Assembly: GCA_009746045.1 (NCBI GenBank)
Contig: RPFO01000389.1
Span: forward strand, 622,940 to 686,939
DNA length: 64,000 bases
Direction: 5' to 3'
Source of the DNA: Mesostigma viride
Taxonomy: Eukaryota > Streptophyta > Mesostigmatophyceae > Mesostigmatales > Mesostigmataceae
Positions within the stretch are counted from its first letter, which is position 1; each line of letters opens with the position of its first letter. Shown in pieces: positions 9,799 through 21,350 of the stretch. The notes beneath the pieces were generated by a model. That model had not been told where the DNA came from, did not search any database, and saw nothing but the letters and a program-made list of their open reading frames with translations. A program made the position numbers and the translations under genes.

Positions 9799-12288
9799 GC
9801 GGTGCTGACCGGCAAGCTGGAGAAGCTGTTCGACATCGCCAAGGGGGCGAATTCGGAGGACTTAGCCGTGGCGGATCGTACGCTGGGCCAGGCGTTGCTT
9901 GACGTGTGGAACTACAACAAGCTATATCTATACGGCAAAGTCACGCGTGGGAAGGGCCACTATATTGCGGATGGCCACTACACCAATCTGCTCACGTACA
10001 TCCTCCCGGCTATGCGGCAAGCGGGGGGAAGGGAAGGGAATGTGGAGCCGGCAGCGGTGGATGTACACGAGGAGGAAGCAGAAGGAAAGAAAAAGCCGGC
10101 CCACAGCATTGCTTCAGTGCATTCCGCTTACAGTCGCACGCTGGCCAACACGTTTCTCCGTCTGACACAGGAGCAGACTGATGATCCTGCCTCAACGAAA
10201 CCCGCGCCTGAGGAGGTGATGATGCAAAGGTGCAAATTCGCCAATGCAGAGGGGGAGAAGAAAGGCCAGAAGGTCTCTTGGACTTCTTTCAGGAACTTGG
10301 CCAGCCTTCCTATGATGGACGCCGTGATCGATTGCATCATGAGCTGCCAGGTTGGACCGGAAAAGCTCACCAAGTTGGTGGAGATCGCCAAGGATGTGCT
10401 GGAGTGCCTGCGGCTGACCATTTGCGCCAGATTCAAGGAGGATGTGACGCTGGAAGCGCGATGCAAGGACGCAAATGGCAAGGAGTTTGTGGCGTCTCAT
10501 ATTTTCGAACTCGTCTTCAATCTCCATCCTCTCGCTCGGCCGGTCGGCAGGAAGGAGATTGTGGCCAGATACCGGGAATTTTGGGATGTGGCCGTCATCA
10601 TAACGAGGAACATCGCCTACCTTCTTAAAGCCAAAAAACACGCCGCACATCTGAGGATTCCGAGAAAGGATATCAGTAATGGCAAGATCGACTTTCAGGA
10701 GATTCTGCTAAAAGAGAGCGAGGACAAGACGGTGGGTTTGGCACTTTTTGCTCCGGAAGCGTTCAGGAAGTACGCTCCAAAACTTGGATTACTCGAAGGG
10801 GGGTGAAGGAGGCGGCGATGAAGGGGCCGGTGAAGGGGCTGGAGAAGGGATCGAAGGGGAAGGGGAAGGGGAAGGAGACGGAGGCGAAGAAGGAGGAGGA
10901 GGAGTGGGACGTGAAGTATGAGTGGCAGAGTGTGGACTGGGGCCGTCGCCGGGTCTGGTTTTGCTGTCAGTTACTAGACGGTGATGATGATGACAAGTCG
11001 CTCGTCAAGCAGGTGGCAGGCGAGGTTGCCTCAGCTTCAGCCCGCCCCTTTCCCTTGGGCTATAGGTCCCTTCCGTGCCTGAGCCTGCTGAACTTGGCGA
11101 ACATTTGGGGTGATAAGTGGAGTAACTTTCAGTCCAGGTGGTGGGCGTTCGGTCCTTGCCCGAAAGCTTCGGACATTCCCCAACCGGGCGGGATGTACGA
11201 TCATGTGCTGAAGGCTTGCGCCCACGACTTTTTCTCCAGGTTCGAACCGATGGTGATCGTGTTTGGTACCGAGACGGAGATTAAGGGGTTTCAAGAGATA
11301 GTGGAAAGGATCGGGAAAGGGAGTGAATTGTGGGAGCGGCTTGAACAGGGGGAAGGTGATGGGGGGCCTAGGCTCGGAAGGGCGAAGAAGCGAAAAGCTT
11401 CCCACGAAGCTGGGGGATTGTCCGCCGTGGTGGAGAGGGATGACCAACAGTTGTTGGAGGGAGGGGATGGAGGGGATGGAGGTCCGGCAGGAGGGTCTAA
11501 CCGCGGAGAGACCCCCGTCGAGGTCAGAACGCAGCAGGCCGAACAGATACGGGGCCTGAAGGTGATTCGGATCCGCCTGCGGCGAAGAAGCCCGCTTCTC
11601 AAGTGACTCGACGGGCAGTCGTGTCACTTGTTGAGGATGATGGAGGTGGGCCTTCCAAGCCTGCCGCGTCGCAGCCCGTTTTTCAGGTTCCGAAGAAGCA
11701 GCTTCGGGTTCCCCCGGCGACTCTGCCCACCCCGGCGCCTCTGCCCAGTTCTCAGGTACCGAAGAAGCAGCTTCGGGTTCCCCCGCCGACTCTGGCCATT
11801 TCTCAGGTACCGAAGAAGCAGCTTCGTAAGCCAGTTGTGGCAGTGGCTGATTCGGACGACGATGCTGAGGAGGAGGAGGAGGAGGAGGAGGACGACGATG
11901 CTGAGGAGGAGGAGGGGGAGGAGGAGGAGGAGGAGGAGGAGGAGCAGCACGTTGCTACCAAGAAATCCGCCAAGGGTGGGAAGGCTGCGGAGCACGTTGC
12001 TTCCAAGAAATCGGCCAAGGTGGGAAGCCTCCCAAGCCTGCCCTGCCTCAGAAACGGCGTCGAAAAGCAGTTGTGCTTTCAGATTCGGACGATGAGGAGG
12101 AGAAGGAGGAGGAGGATGGCGGCGGAGAGGAGGAGGACGGGGGAAAGGAGCGCGTTGCTTCCAAGAAGTTACCCAAGACCGCGAAGACTGCCAAGGTTGC
12201 CGAGCCCGCCAAACCCGCCCCGGCGCCTGCCCCCCACCCCAGACGGGGTCTACCTGCGAGCAGAGGTCGAAGGAAAAGGCCAAAAAGG
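9799..12288 (+). CDS. Exon H: large domain, then basic and acidic low-complexity tail
   Basis: Acceptor GTCGCAG, donor GTAAGA. The first 335 residues (AVLTGKLEKLFDIAKG onward) look like a folded helical domain. It is followed by a Lys/Gly linker, a second folded segment around DVKYEWQSVDWGRRRVWFCC, three copies of a QVPKKQLRVPP repeat (11684-11840), long Glu/Asp runs, and nuclear-type KKSAK basic patches. Total length is an exact multiple of three, but the open frame steps at about 10800 (next to a G run), 11600 and 12050. One palindrome copy (11492) lies inside the exon. Acidic runs plus basic patches suggest a chromatin or nucleolar location (inference). Confidence 0.55.
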
Positions 12289-12411
12289 GTAAGAAAAAAT
12301 CTGCGAGTGAATTCTGGTATGTAGAGTGTTTTGATTTTTTACGGTTGGCAGTCCGATTTCTACTAACTCGATTTTAGTCATGCGTTGATGGCATGATCGG
12401 TTTGCTCGCAG

Positions 12412-12974
12412 GTAATGAGGATGTGGAGCAGTTACTTCGCTTGGCTAATGTGGCGGTGGGCTTCGGACCAGCGGCTGTACATGCTGACACTTCCGGACGG
12501 GAGGAGCCTAAGGGGGCGGAAGACAGTCAGGCGGGCGATGAGGATGATGACAAGCCCACGTTGGAAATGAGACTTATGGACGGGGAAATGGGGTTCGGAG
12601 CACCAGAGGCCTTTTGGTGTGATGGGTGGACTGCAGCCATTATGCAAGCAGGGAACAAGGATACGGCTACGCCAATGTATGCCAAGCTAGAAGACGTCAT
12701 GCTTTATGGGCAGGTGTCTGGATACGACACCAAGTGGAGGGACGTCGCATTTAAGTTTTTCGCTGAGGGGGAGAAGGGAGGGAAGTTGAAGAACAAGTTG
12801 TGGTGGATGCCGCTGGACTACGCGATGAAGGTGGTAAAGCTGACGGATGGCAAGAGCTGGAAGGATGTGGAAGTCTGGGCGCCTGCAAAGGAGATCGATA
12901 AGAAGAGGAGGAACTCGAAAACGGAACAGCAGATCGCGGAAGCGAAATTACGGAAGAGGCCCTCGAAAGTGTGA
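12412..12974 (+). CDS. Exon I, last exon, ends in a basic helix
   Basis: Starts after TCGCAG with GNEDVEQLLRLANVAVGFG and stops at TGA 12972-12974. About 187 residues, no internal break. The middle (FWCDGWTAAIMQAGNKDTA) looks folded; the end is KKRRNSKTEQQIAEAKLRKR, strongly basic. The gene probably ends here, since no donor follows before the stop. Function unknown. Confidence 0.6.
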
Positions 12975-13209
12975 GGGAAAGTTAGCACTTGGACATGCGC
13001 TGGCAATGCTCGTCCTATGGTTAATACAAAGGTTAGGATGATGTCGAGTCTCTCCACGTAAAATTTACATGAATTACTAACTTTCAAGCCTCTCGATGTG
13101 GAATGTACGCTCAAATTGACATGAATTAAGCATTATGACACCAAATTAGCTCGAAAATACGCGATCGGACGCCAAATTCGCGCGAAAAAAAGATATCGGA
13201 CGATTGAAA
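12975..13209. other. Intergenic, nothing recognised
   Basis: AT-rich spacer between two convergent genes. CAAATT(A/C)GC(T/G)CGAAAA-like words recur at 13140-13185, but no clear element is visible. Confidence 0.5.
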
Positions 13210-14088
13210 CTAGCGTTTTTTTCTTGCAAAATGCGCCAAAAATGACCCCATTCCGCGTGGGACCACCCGGGTGTCCATGGCCAATGCAATGTTCATGACA
13301 ATTTTCCTGTTCTCCATGTTCCGCCAATTTCCAGGCTTGACCGTCATGACCCACGACCGGATTCCCATCCCATTGTCACTGGCGTCCTCCAACACCCCCG
13401 GCAGCGCCCGCTCCGAAATCCGGTATTTCACGCTCTTGGCTCGGCTTGGCAGCGCCACCCCTTTCGAGGCCTTGAAGTGGCTTCCCGCCCCCTCCATTCC
13501 TCCCAGCACTGCCTTCAAACCTTGCATGAATTTCTCGGCTGCGACCTCCCCCTCCTCGTCCTCCTCGTCGTCCTGATTTTCGGTTTCCGGAGGTGCCCCA
13601 ACGAATGTCGCCAACCTCGCCCTCATTTCCTTTCCGACAGCCCCCCCACCTGCCGAAACCTTGGCCGCGCCTTTCGGCTTGGCCATTTTTCGTTGCGCAG
13701 GTGTCGTTGGTGGCAGCCCCTGATCCTCCTCCTCGTCCGCCGCGAGATCTGCCACGGCCAGCAGTTTTGCCACCAACGTTCCGTTTGGGTCACGTGCGTC
13801 CAACACGTCGGCAACATTAACGTGATCGGCCAGCAACTGCACGACAGACCTCAGCTGGCTCGAGCTCCACGAGCTGGCGTCCGTCACCCAGTCCTCGGCA
13901 CGGAAGACCTGCTCGACTGCCCCCACCGCCTCTGCGGGGCTGATGCACGTGGCGAGCAGAATGGCGAGCTGCTTCTTTTTGGCACTGAAGGCGACTGGCG
14001 CGTGACTGGCGGCAGCAGCTCGCGGTGTGGGCGTCCCGTCCTCCCCGTGCGCTGCCTGCCCTCCTGTAGCTTTGCGCCCCTTCGGCAT
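13210..14088 (-). CDS. Hypothetical protein, 292 aa, single exon
   Basis: ATG at 14088, TAG at 13210, uninterrupted. The protein begins MPKGRKATGGQAAHGEDG, has a helical N-terminal half (about residues 30-110), an acidic linker (DDEEDEEGEV) and a C-terminal region containing ERALPGVLEDASDNGMG and VMTVKPGNWRNMENRKIV. No family recognised. The ~220 bp upstream belong to a sequence repeated at the right edge of the window, so this ORF may be the first gene of a mobile element rather than a host gene. Confidence 0.55.
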   Translation of the reverse strand: MPKGRKATGGQAAHGEDGTPTPRAAAASHAPVAFSAKKKQLAILLATCISPAEAVGAVEQVFRAEDWVTDASSWSSSQLRSVVQLLADHVNVADVLDARDPNGTLVAKLLAVADLAADEEEDQGLPPTTPAQRKMAKPKGAAKVSAGGGAVGKEMRARLATFVGAPPETENQDDEEDEEGEVAAEKFMQGLKAVLGGMEGAGSHFKASKGVALPSRAKSVKYRISERALPGVLEDASDNGMGIRSWVMTVKPGNWRNMENRKIVMNIALAMDTRVVPRGMGSFLAHFARKKR

Positions 14089-14170
14089 TGCTGCTCAGGG
14101 CCAAAAATGGCTCCGACAGAACAGGTTCGTCAAACCAGAGGTTCGTTTCCCCTAGCTTGCTGTCGCCGCC

Positions 14171-14400
14171 CTCGTGAAAAGAAAGGAGGCCGACCTTAGC
14201 TAGGTGGGTTTGTTTTTGTCCTTTTTTGCGTGTCATGCGGCCTTGGCCCGGACGGCATTTTTTCGCCACGCAAATGTTGCGTCTGAACAAATGACGCAAT
14301 GTGGCGTTCTAATTGCCGGCAGCTTACGTAAGGCTGCCGGGGCTATTAGGCCACATATTGCGTGAGAGAAAGAATCTAGATCTAGTTAATCACTACGCCA
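14171..14400. repeat. Left copy of a ~220 bp direct repeat
   Basis: From GAAAAGAAAG to TTAATCACTAC this matches 63779-64000 almost base for base. The visible differences include one G/A near the start and one C/T near 14351. It contains a near-perfect palindrome, CCGGCAGCTTACGTAAG followed by GCTGCCGG (about 14318-14340). The hAT element begins directly after it, so the repeat is interrupted there. It may be a terminus or leader of a mobile element. Confidence 0.75.
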
Positions 14401-14499
14401 CAGTGTTCAATTATACGGCGTATTATACGGTATAATACGGTATGATACGCGTTATACAAGGTCGAGCGGATAATTTTTATCCGTTTTATACGATTTGCG

Positions 14500-15293
14500 T
14501 ATTTTTACGTATAATACGGCGAATAACACGTATGAGCGCGCGTATAATGGGGTTTTCGCGCTCATCCGAGGTCCGGCAGCCAAATTTTTCGGGCGGGAAC
14601 CAAGGCGGGAAAGCAAGGGAACTTAGAAACACTACGGAAACCATCCACTGGTTGACATTTGGCGACCGTGAGACACAAGGATCTTACAAGCAAGCTACAC
14701 TGTAGCATGGCAAGTTGGCAACCCTCCATGCTGTTTAGGTGCTCTGCCCTTGCCTCTCGGGCAGCCATGCACCGAATATTTACGTCATACAGAAAACTGA
14801 CTGGTACGAGAGCATGGCCGCTTTATATTTTCAACTGAAATTTTGTAGGCATGATCCTTAGGTCTTGAAAAGCTTATATCCTTGGCCAGGCAACGTTTGG
14901 ATGTGCGCAGATATGTCTCGACCTTCTGCTCGATGCGGCAACCTCGTTTCAGCAACCAGGTGGCGACCGTGCATGTGCTAACTGTTGATAGGCGGGAAAT
15001 GCCCCTACATTTGAACGCGGATAGATGTTTCACGTTATTCCTTACATGATTTATAAGCGACGACGGCCAGGAAAGGCTCGCAGCTACGTCCATCAGGTGG
15101 GCATGCTGGCTCCGTCAAGAAAGGTAATATGCGGTTTTGATCTGGTACGTGCTATCCTGTTCACGTGTTCATTGTACTGTATCAAGTTGTTGGGTGGATT
15201 GTAAAATAGTCGTAGACCTGTAATGGAGGTTTTCTGCTTGTCTTTTGGTTGCTTTACTGCCTCTACGCACTATTGGCTTGTGATGGTTGGGGA
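14500..15293. other. Left internal part of the hAT element, non-coding
   Basis: About 800 bp without a credible gene; short ORFs on both strands show no domain. It forms one half of the hAT interior, the other half being 30300-30800. Confidence 0.5.
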
Positions 15294-15298
15294 ATACC

Positions 15299-15915
15299 AG
15301 TTAACGTAAAGGATTTACGTTAGATGGATAGAGATTGTTACGCTCTTTCCAACGGCACCTTGAACGCCTCATTTGGTTAAGGAACGTAAAAGTTATGACG
15401 TTTCCTAGGCTGTGCCAACAGTACCCGGCGCGCCACTGTGGGCGCGTACGGACACAGGATGTACAAGTGTCACTTTGATAGTCCGCAGGACGTTGACAGG
15501 ACTTGTACAGGACTTGATGGTCAATTGATAGGTAGGCGTGCTGTAGCGCGCCAGGACCTATGAGACAATTGATGCTGACTAGTGTACGGATAGGTCCACA
15601 GGACTAGCCGTATGGACAATTGATAGATCTGCGCGCCAAAGGCGTGCCAGAGTCTGTGTAATCAATTGATTGACAGTTCAGCTGTGACAGTGCAGCTGAA
15701 TACTTGGACGCGTCCCTAGCAAGCTATATGAGTGACTTGGTCACACCGGGACGCTAGTTCTTGCGTGCACGTTCTCTTGGCACTGCGACCCTGTCGCCTG
15801 TGCTGCGTGCAGTCTTGGAAGTGACGTGACTTACGTCTGTGTTTCCTTGTTATTAATAAAGGCAACTTCCTGCAAGAACCATGGCGGAATTCGTGGCATT
15901 CTTACCCTCACAACT
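15299..15915 (+). repeat. Copia 5' LTR
   Basis: 617 bp, direct copy of 29680-30294. It opens with an imperfect hairpin, TAACGTAAAGGATTTACGTTA without its last base, and carries AATAAA near 15854, a plausible polyadenylation signal. The visible differences from the right LTR are a 2 bp length difference and one substitution. Confidence 0.9.
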
Positions 15916-15939
15916 CGTATTACACGCTCTGTCAAAAAG

Positions 15940-16650
15940 ATGCCAAATTCGGAAGAATTTCGGATTCCGGACGATGAGGAAATAGCCGCTCCGCCGGCTG
16001 GTTCTTCGTCAAGACCGACGGTGCCGTCGTGGCAGCAATTGCTCGACGAAGTAACGGTCTCGCTCGACGAGCTTCATCGTCAGCAGCGTGCAGCTCACGC
16101 ATTGCTCGGGGATAACCCCGAGGACCCCGATTTGCCAGCACTGGTGCCGGCAATCCGCAACCTGTTGGACCAGATTCGAAACATTTTATCGACATTTACG
16201 GTCCAGGTGCGGGGAGGTTTGCGGTCGGTGACCGAAGTCACGACTGCCATTGAGGAGTTGGACAACGTCCTCTCTTCACTCACCGGTTACCAGAGAAACC
16301 TGCAAAACTGGGCATCGCTACGCACGGGGGGCGCGCCGGCGGTGTCAACAAATTTGTTTCAGGATCTCGCGCTGTTATCGCTGCTCACTCGCGGCGTACG
16401 CAGTCGCGAGCGCCAGGTTTTAATTAACCTGGTGGCATTTCTCGCCTCTGTGCGAGAGTGGATTCCCGCGGGGTGGGAATTATTGACGATCTTTACACAT
16501 CCTCTGCGCCTCGTCGCGCGTCGGCGCGTCGCAACTTACGCGGCGGGGAGCACGCCGGTTTTAATTCATACCGGTGCAGGTCCGGAGCTGGATATGGAGG
16601 ATCGTGAGTTCGTATACACGTACTGCGATTTCAGGGGCCTTGACTACTAG
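15940..16650 (+). CDS. Copia-borne 5' ORF, 236 aa, upstream of gag
   Basis: ATG 15940 lies 24 bp past the LTR. The protein begins MPNSEEFRIPDDEEI and is largely helical, with LDELHRQQRAAHALLG, and with LLSLLTRGVRSRERQ and a hydrophobic stretch towards the end. It precedes the gag-like ORF at 16821 in a different frame. Classical Copia elements have no separate ORF here. It may be an N-terminal gag (capsid) part or an extra gene. Fossil; not assigned further. Confidence 0.5.
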   Translation: MPNSEEFRIPDDEEIAAPPAGSSSRPTVPSWQQLLDEVTVSLDELHRQQRAAHALLGDNPEDPDLPALVPAIRNLLDQIRNILSTFTVQVRGGLRSVTEVTTAIEELDNVLSSLTGYQRNLQNWASLRTGGAPAVSTNLFQDLALLSLLTRGVRSRERQVLINLVAFLASVREWIPAGWELLTIFTHPLRLVARRRVATYAAGSTPVLIHTGAGPELDMEDREFVYTYCDFRGLDY

Positions 16651-16820
16651 TCGGCCTAATTTTCTTTTGCAGTACTCGTCGACATTTTTTTGTCGAATTT
16701 TCAGCGGCAATTCGCGGGGGCGGCAGCGACACCGGCGCAGGCGGCAGTGGCGACACAAAAATTTTGTACATATTTTCTGCTGCTTTGTTAAGGTGTTCTT
16801 TGAATAGCTGGTAGTGCAGG

Positions 16821-17436
16821 ATGGCTGAGGGACGCCGTAGCAAGGGTCCAGCCAGTGGGAATAATAATGGGGGTGCTGGTAGTGGAACCGCTCACGTAGA
16901 TGACGTGGGGCTTACCGGAGAGATTACCAACCTTCCTCACAATAATAATAATGCACAAGCTATTCATGGCTTTGATCTTACCACACAGGGTCTTTTAATT
17001 GTCAATCAGTTGCAGCCTGTAACCTCAGACTCCAAGCCTAAGCAGGCTGAAGAGTTTGTGGAGGGATTGGAAGGGTTCCCTAGCTTGTACGGTGGTACAA
17101 ATTACTATCAAATCTGGATAGGCAGTAGCACTTTTGGCAAGTGTACTGACCAGATTAAGGACCTAACCAGGGAGTGCAAAAAGGCCAATAAAGCCTGGGC
17201 ACTGTACGTGGCTGAGCTGAAGGAGCTGCTGGAAGACCAACGAAAGAAGGTCGGCATCCATTGGCAGGACAAGTACCAAGGGTGGGAGGTTAAGGGGGAC
17301 CTGATCCAGAACTTTCTCAACTATTGTAAGATGGTTGAGGAGGGCAGGGCTCACGGCTTTAATGTCGCTGATAACATAGCCCTAACCAACTGGCTCAAGG
17401 TTTCTGGGCTGGATAAGGCGACACGTGGCTCCTTAA
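16821..17436 (+). CDS. Copia gag, N-terminal part
   Basis: Starts MAEGRRSKGPASGNNNGG, then helical capsid-like sequence including WALYVAELKELLEDQRKK. It is interrupted by the TTAA element at 17437. The part carrying the zinc knuckle lies beyond that insert at 19163. Confidence 0.6.
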
Positions 17437-19158
17437 CTCGTCGTCTGTCCCAACTCAGTCCTCACAGGAGGACTGAGTTGACAATTTTCAACCGCGTGTA
17501 GCGACTAGGTGGGGGGTCCATCCCAAATGGTTTGATGTGGATCGGGGGTGTACTAGATGTCATTTTGTTGGCAAAAATACTGCATATGTGAAAACTTGAC
17601 CCGAACACCTGAAAATTACACGGACGATGGGCACCCCTCGCGAATTTGCATTTTTCGGGATAAGAACGAGTGGGAAAAATTCAATCAAATCCTCGTGCAT
17701 GAAGAAAAAATATAGGCATGTAAACAATATAGTTCTTGAAACGTGGAAAAAAACTGGGCTCGATTTGGCCACTGCAACTGCCTGAAACAATTAAAAAACT
17801 CTCAGTCCTCAGGAGAGGAATGGGGCTTTTGCTAACTTTGCTAGCATGTAAGTGCGGTCATACTACACACCATCGTGGCCACCAACCATCCCAATCAACT
17901 CATTTCCCTTCAAGCATTACAGGACAACACACTTGCATCATCATACTTCAGGTATATCATACCTTATCATGTAGTGAGAGCCTATGCATGCATGTAGGGA
18001 ATGGGCTTGGATACCCTACCAACAAAGGGTTATGTTATAAGTGTCAACCACCAATATAATGGGTAGGTTAAGCATATTTCCATTGTTTCTAACAACAATA
18101 GATATGGCTATAACTGTTTTGCCTTGCCATGATGTGGCCAACATAGTTGCTGGCACATGATGGCAGTGGTTTGTCACCAAGACTTTTCACTCACCCGTAA
18201 AAGCTTGAATGCACCCTTGACGCGGCCCGTGGCCTCAAAATCATGCAGTATGAACGTAGCAAAAGAATAACTAACATATATGAAGGTGTTTAAACCTGCA
18301 CAGCTCCTAAAACCCTGCACAACTACACTGGGTCAAGGCAAATGCCTGATAACATCATCTGAAAAGGGGGTTTTGGAGAGGGCAGGCAACGGTCAAGAAA
18401 GAGCATCAATACTTGAACCTGACAACGCCTCGCAAGCTTAAACTCATGTACGAACATCAAGAAACGAAGAGGCAACGATTATCCGGCTTTACCTGGCACG
18501 GCTGGCGTTACCTTGGCCCAGGCGGTGCCCGCAAAAGTGGCACTTTGCGGCACATAGACCATGACGTGACAGAATGGTTGAAATACTCAAATCTATACTG
18601 TCACTCAATTTATTCTAATACAATGCATGTTAAAATGTAGAAAGAAACCTGTCAGCCATTGAAATTGCGCCGGAAAGCAAGCGCAGCCATCAATTCCGTC
18701 GACCTGCCTTATATCGCAGTTTTTTCCAGCAAGAACAGTGCCGACACCGGGTAAATCGCATCCCCGCGAGCTAAAAATGTACTTTTATCATCTTTACGGC
18801 ATGTTAAATCTATTTCCTGAGTTTGGACAGCTAACTCGTCCGCAAACGTAAACTGCATGCATGGGCGCGAGCCGCCATGGCTAGGTCGTGCATTTCCGGA
18901 ACTCGCGTTTCACGTGGAAAAGTACCCTTACCACCTGTACTTTGACCGTACATTTAGCCGCTCATACCAAATCCAAAAAAATCCCAAAAATATGTCCAAG
19001 AAAGATCTTTTCACGTAGTATTTGAATAAATTTTGAGAGAATTTTTTTGTCAAACATTCTGACCGGGGCGAATTTTCTACGAAACCCAAAAACTCGGTCC
19101 TCTAGAGAGGACTGAGTTCAACTCAGTCCTCCGTAGAGGACCAGGGACAGACGACGAG
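17437..19158. mobile_element. TTAA-duplicating DNA transposon, non-autonomous, 1.7 kb
   Basis: Terminal inverted repeats CTCGTCGTCTGTCCC (left) and its exact inverse (right), each flanked by TTAA (17433-17436 and 19159-19162). Just inside both ends are palindromes built on AACTCAGTCCTC/GAGGACTGAGTT. TTAA target duplications are typical of piggyBac, Kolobok and Sola3 families. The TIR sequence does not let me choose, and no transposase is present. The 1.7 kb interior has no supported gene. It sits within the Copia gag. Confidence 0.85.
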
Positions 19159-19162
19159 TTAA

Positions 19163-19664
19163 AAGTCATGTGTGCCCCACACTCTACCCTGAAGGCCTAC
19201 AAGGTCATCATTAAACAAGCTCTCGAGGCAGAGGAGCTGTTTGAGGGTGGAGTGCCAGCAGTGAAGGCTACCCAGGCAGGCGGGCGTACCCAGGGTGGCT
19301 CCAAGACGTCTGAGGCTGACCGAAGCCAAGGAGGGCGTAGGGGCAACCATAACAAGCGCAAGGGAGATCATTCACCTGATTCTGACAGGAGGTCACACTC
19401 CAAGTCGGTGTTCAGGCGGGTGGGTGGTCAGCCCAAGCAGGGCAACGCGTCTGACAATGGGGGCAGTGGCCAGGGCAAGTCCAAGATACAATGCTACCTG
19501 TGCAAGGGGTGGGGGCACATCAAGAAGGAGTGTCCCAGCTTCAAGAAGTCCCAGGGCCAGGGCAGCAACAAGAATAACAACAACAACAAGAAGAACAACA
19601 ACAAGTCCCAGGCAGGCCAGCCTTCAAAGGGCAGTCAGCAAGAAGACAACAAGGAGCAGTGACT
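19163..19664 (+). CDS. Copia gag, nucleocapsid part with CCHC zinc knuckle
   Basis: Encodes a basic, Gly/Asn/Lys-rich region and one knuckle, CYLCKGWGHIKKEC (about 19492-19533), matching C-x2-C-x4-H-x4-C, followed by an Asn/Lys-rich tail. In these elements the knuckle packages the RNA. It ends just before the foldback-like insertion. Confidence 0.75.
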
Positions 19665-19769
19665 GTCTGAGGCAACCCCTACACAGAGGGGATTCATAGG
19701 TGTTTGCTCAATTTCACAAGTCTTCAAATGAGTAAAAAAAAAATCTTTCAGATCTGAGGGTACCTAAAG

Positions 19770-21350
19770 CTGGACTGTTGCAGGCAGCATGTAGACCATG
19801 AAAATAGACCACCCACGAAAATTGGGCTCATTCTGAGCTCAAATGGTGACATGTGACAGCATACATGTGCAGTTTTTCGTCATTTTCCCCCTTTTCTTAC
19901 ATGAAACAAATATGAATAGTGAACAAATGAACTCATATCAGGCTGGATTCTTGCAGGCAGCATCTAGACCATGAAAATAGACCACCCACAAAAATTGGGC
20001 TCATTCTGAGCTCAAATGGTGACATGTGACAGCATACATGTGCAGTTTTTCGTCATTTTCCCCCTTTTCTTACATGAAACAAATATGAATAGTGGACAAA
20101 TGAACTCATTTCAGGCTGGATTCTTGCAGGCAGCATGTAGACCATGCAAATAGACCACCCACGAAAATTGGGCTCATTCTGAGCTCAAATGGTGACATGT
20201 GACAGCATACATGTGCAGTTTTTCGTCATTTTCCCCCTTTTCTTACATGAAACAAATATGAATAGTGGACAAATGAACTCATTTCAGGCTGGATTCTTGC
20301 AGGCAGCATGTAGACCATGAAAATAGACCACCCACAAAAATTGGGCTCATTCTGAGCTCAAATGGTGACATGTGACAGCATACATGTGCAGTTTTTCGTC
20401 ATTTTCCCCCTTTTCTTACATGAAACAAATATGAATAGTGGACAAATGAACTCATTTCAGGCTGGATTCTTGCAGGCAGCATCTAGACCATGAAAATAGA
20501 CCACCCACAAAAATTGGGCTCATTCTGAGCTCAAATGGTGACATGTGACAGCATACATGTGCAGTTTTTCGTCATTTTCCCCCTTTTCTGACATGAAACA
20601 AATATGAATAGTGAACAAATGAACTCATTTCAGGCTGGATTCTTGCAAGCAGCATCTAGACCATGAAAATAGACCACCCACAAAAATTGGGCTCATTCTG
20701 AGCTCAAATGGTGACATGTGACAGTGTAAATATGCAGCTTTTCGTCATTTGCACCGGTTTCTTACATGAAACTAATAGGAATCATGACCAAATGAACTCA
20801 TATCGAGCTGCCAGGATTCTTGCAAGCAACATTTAAACCATAATACTACACCACCTACAAAAATTGGGCTCATTATGAGCTCAAATGGTGACATGTGACA
20901 GTATAAATATGCAGTTTTACGCCATTTTCATCGTTTTCTTACACGAAATAAATAGGAATCATGACCAAATGAGCTCATATCGAGCTGGATTCTTGCAAGC
21001 TACATTTAAACCATAATACTAGACCACCTACAAAAATTGGGCTCATTATGAGCTCAAATGGTGACATGTGACAGTATAAATATGCAACCTTTTGTCATTT
21101 GCACCGGTTTCTTACATGAAACAAATAGGAATCATGAACCAATGAACTCATATCCAGCTGGATTCTTGCAAGCTACATTTAAACCATAATACTACACCAC
21201 CTACAAAAATTGGGCTCATTATGAGCTCAAATGGTGACATGTGACAGTATGAATATGCAGTTTTACGCCATTTGCACCGGTTTCTTACATGAAACAAATA
21301 GGAATCATGACCAAATGAACTCATATCAAGCTGGATTCTTGCAAGCTTAA
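19770..21350 (+). repeat. ~173 bp satellite, nine units, left arm
   Basis: Units start near 19770, 19943, 20115, 20287, 20460, 20633, 20808, 20983 and 21157 (period 172-175 bp). Shared words are GGATTCTTGCA, TTGGGCTCATT(C/A)TGAGCTC and TGGTGACATGTGACAG. The first six units are nearly identical; the last three are clearly diverged (CATTTAAACCATAATAC, CACCGGTTTC). This suggests recent expansion from the outer side. Confidence 0.92.

Noticed and set aside
11624-12283. Minus-strand ORF rich in Leu opposite exon H
   Set aside because: Shadow of the Glu/Lys-rich sequence on +.
18230-18400. snRNA- or SINE-like sequence inside the TTAA element
   Set aside because: No promoter boxes or conserved core seen.
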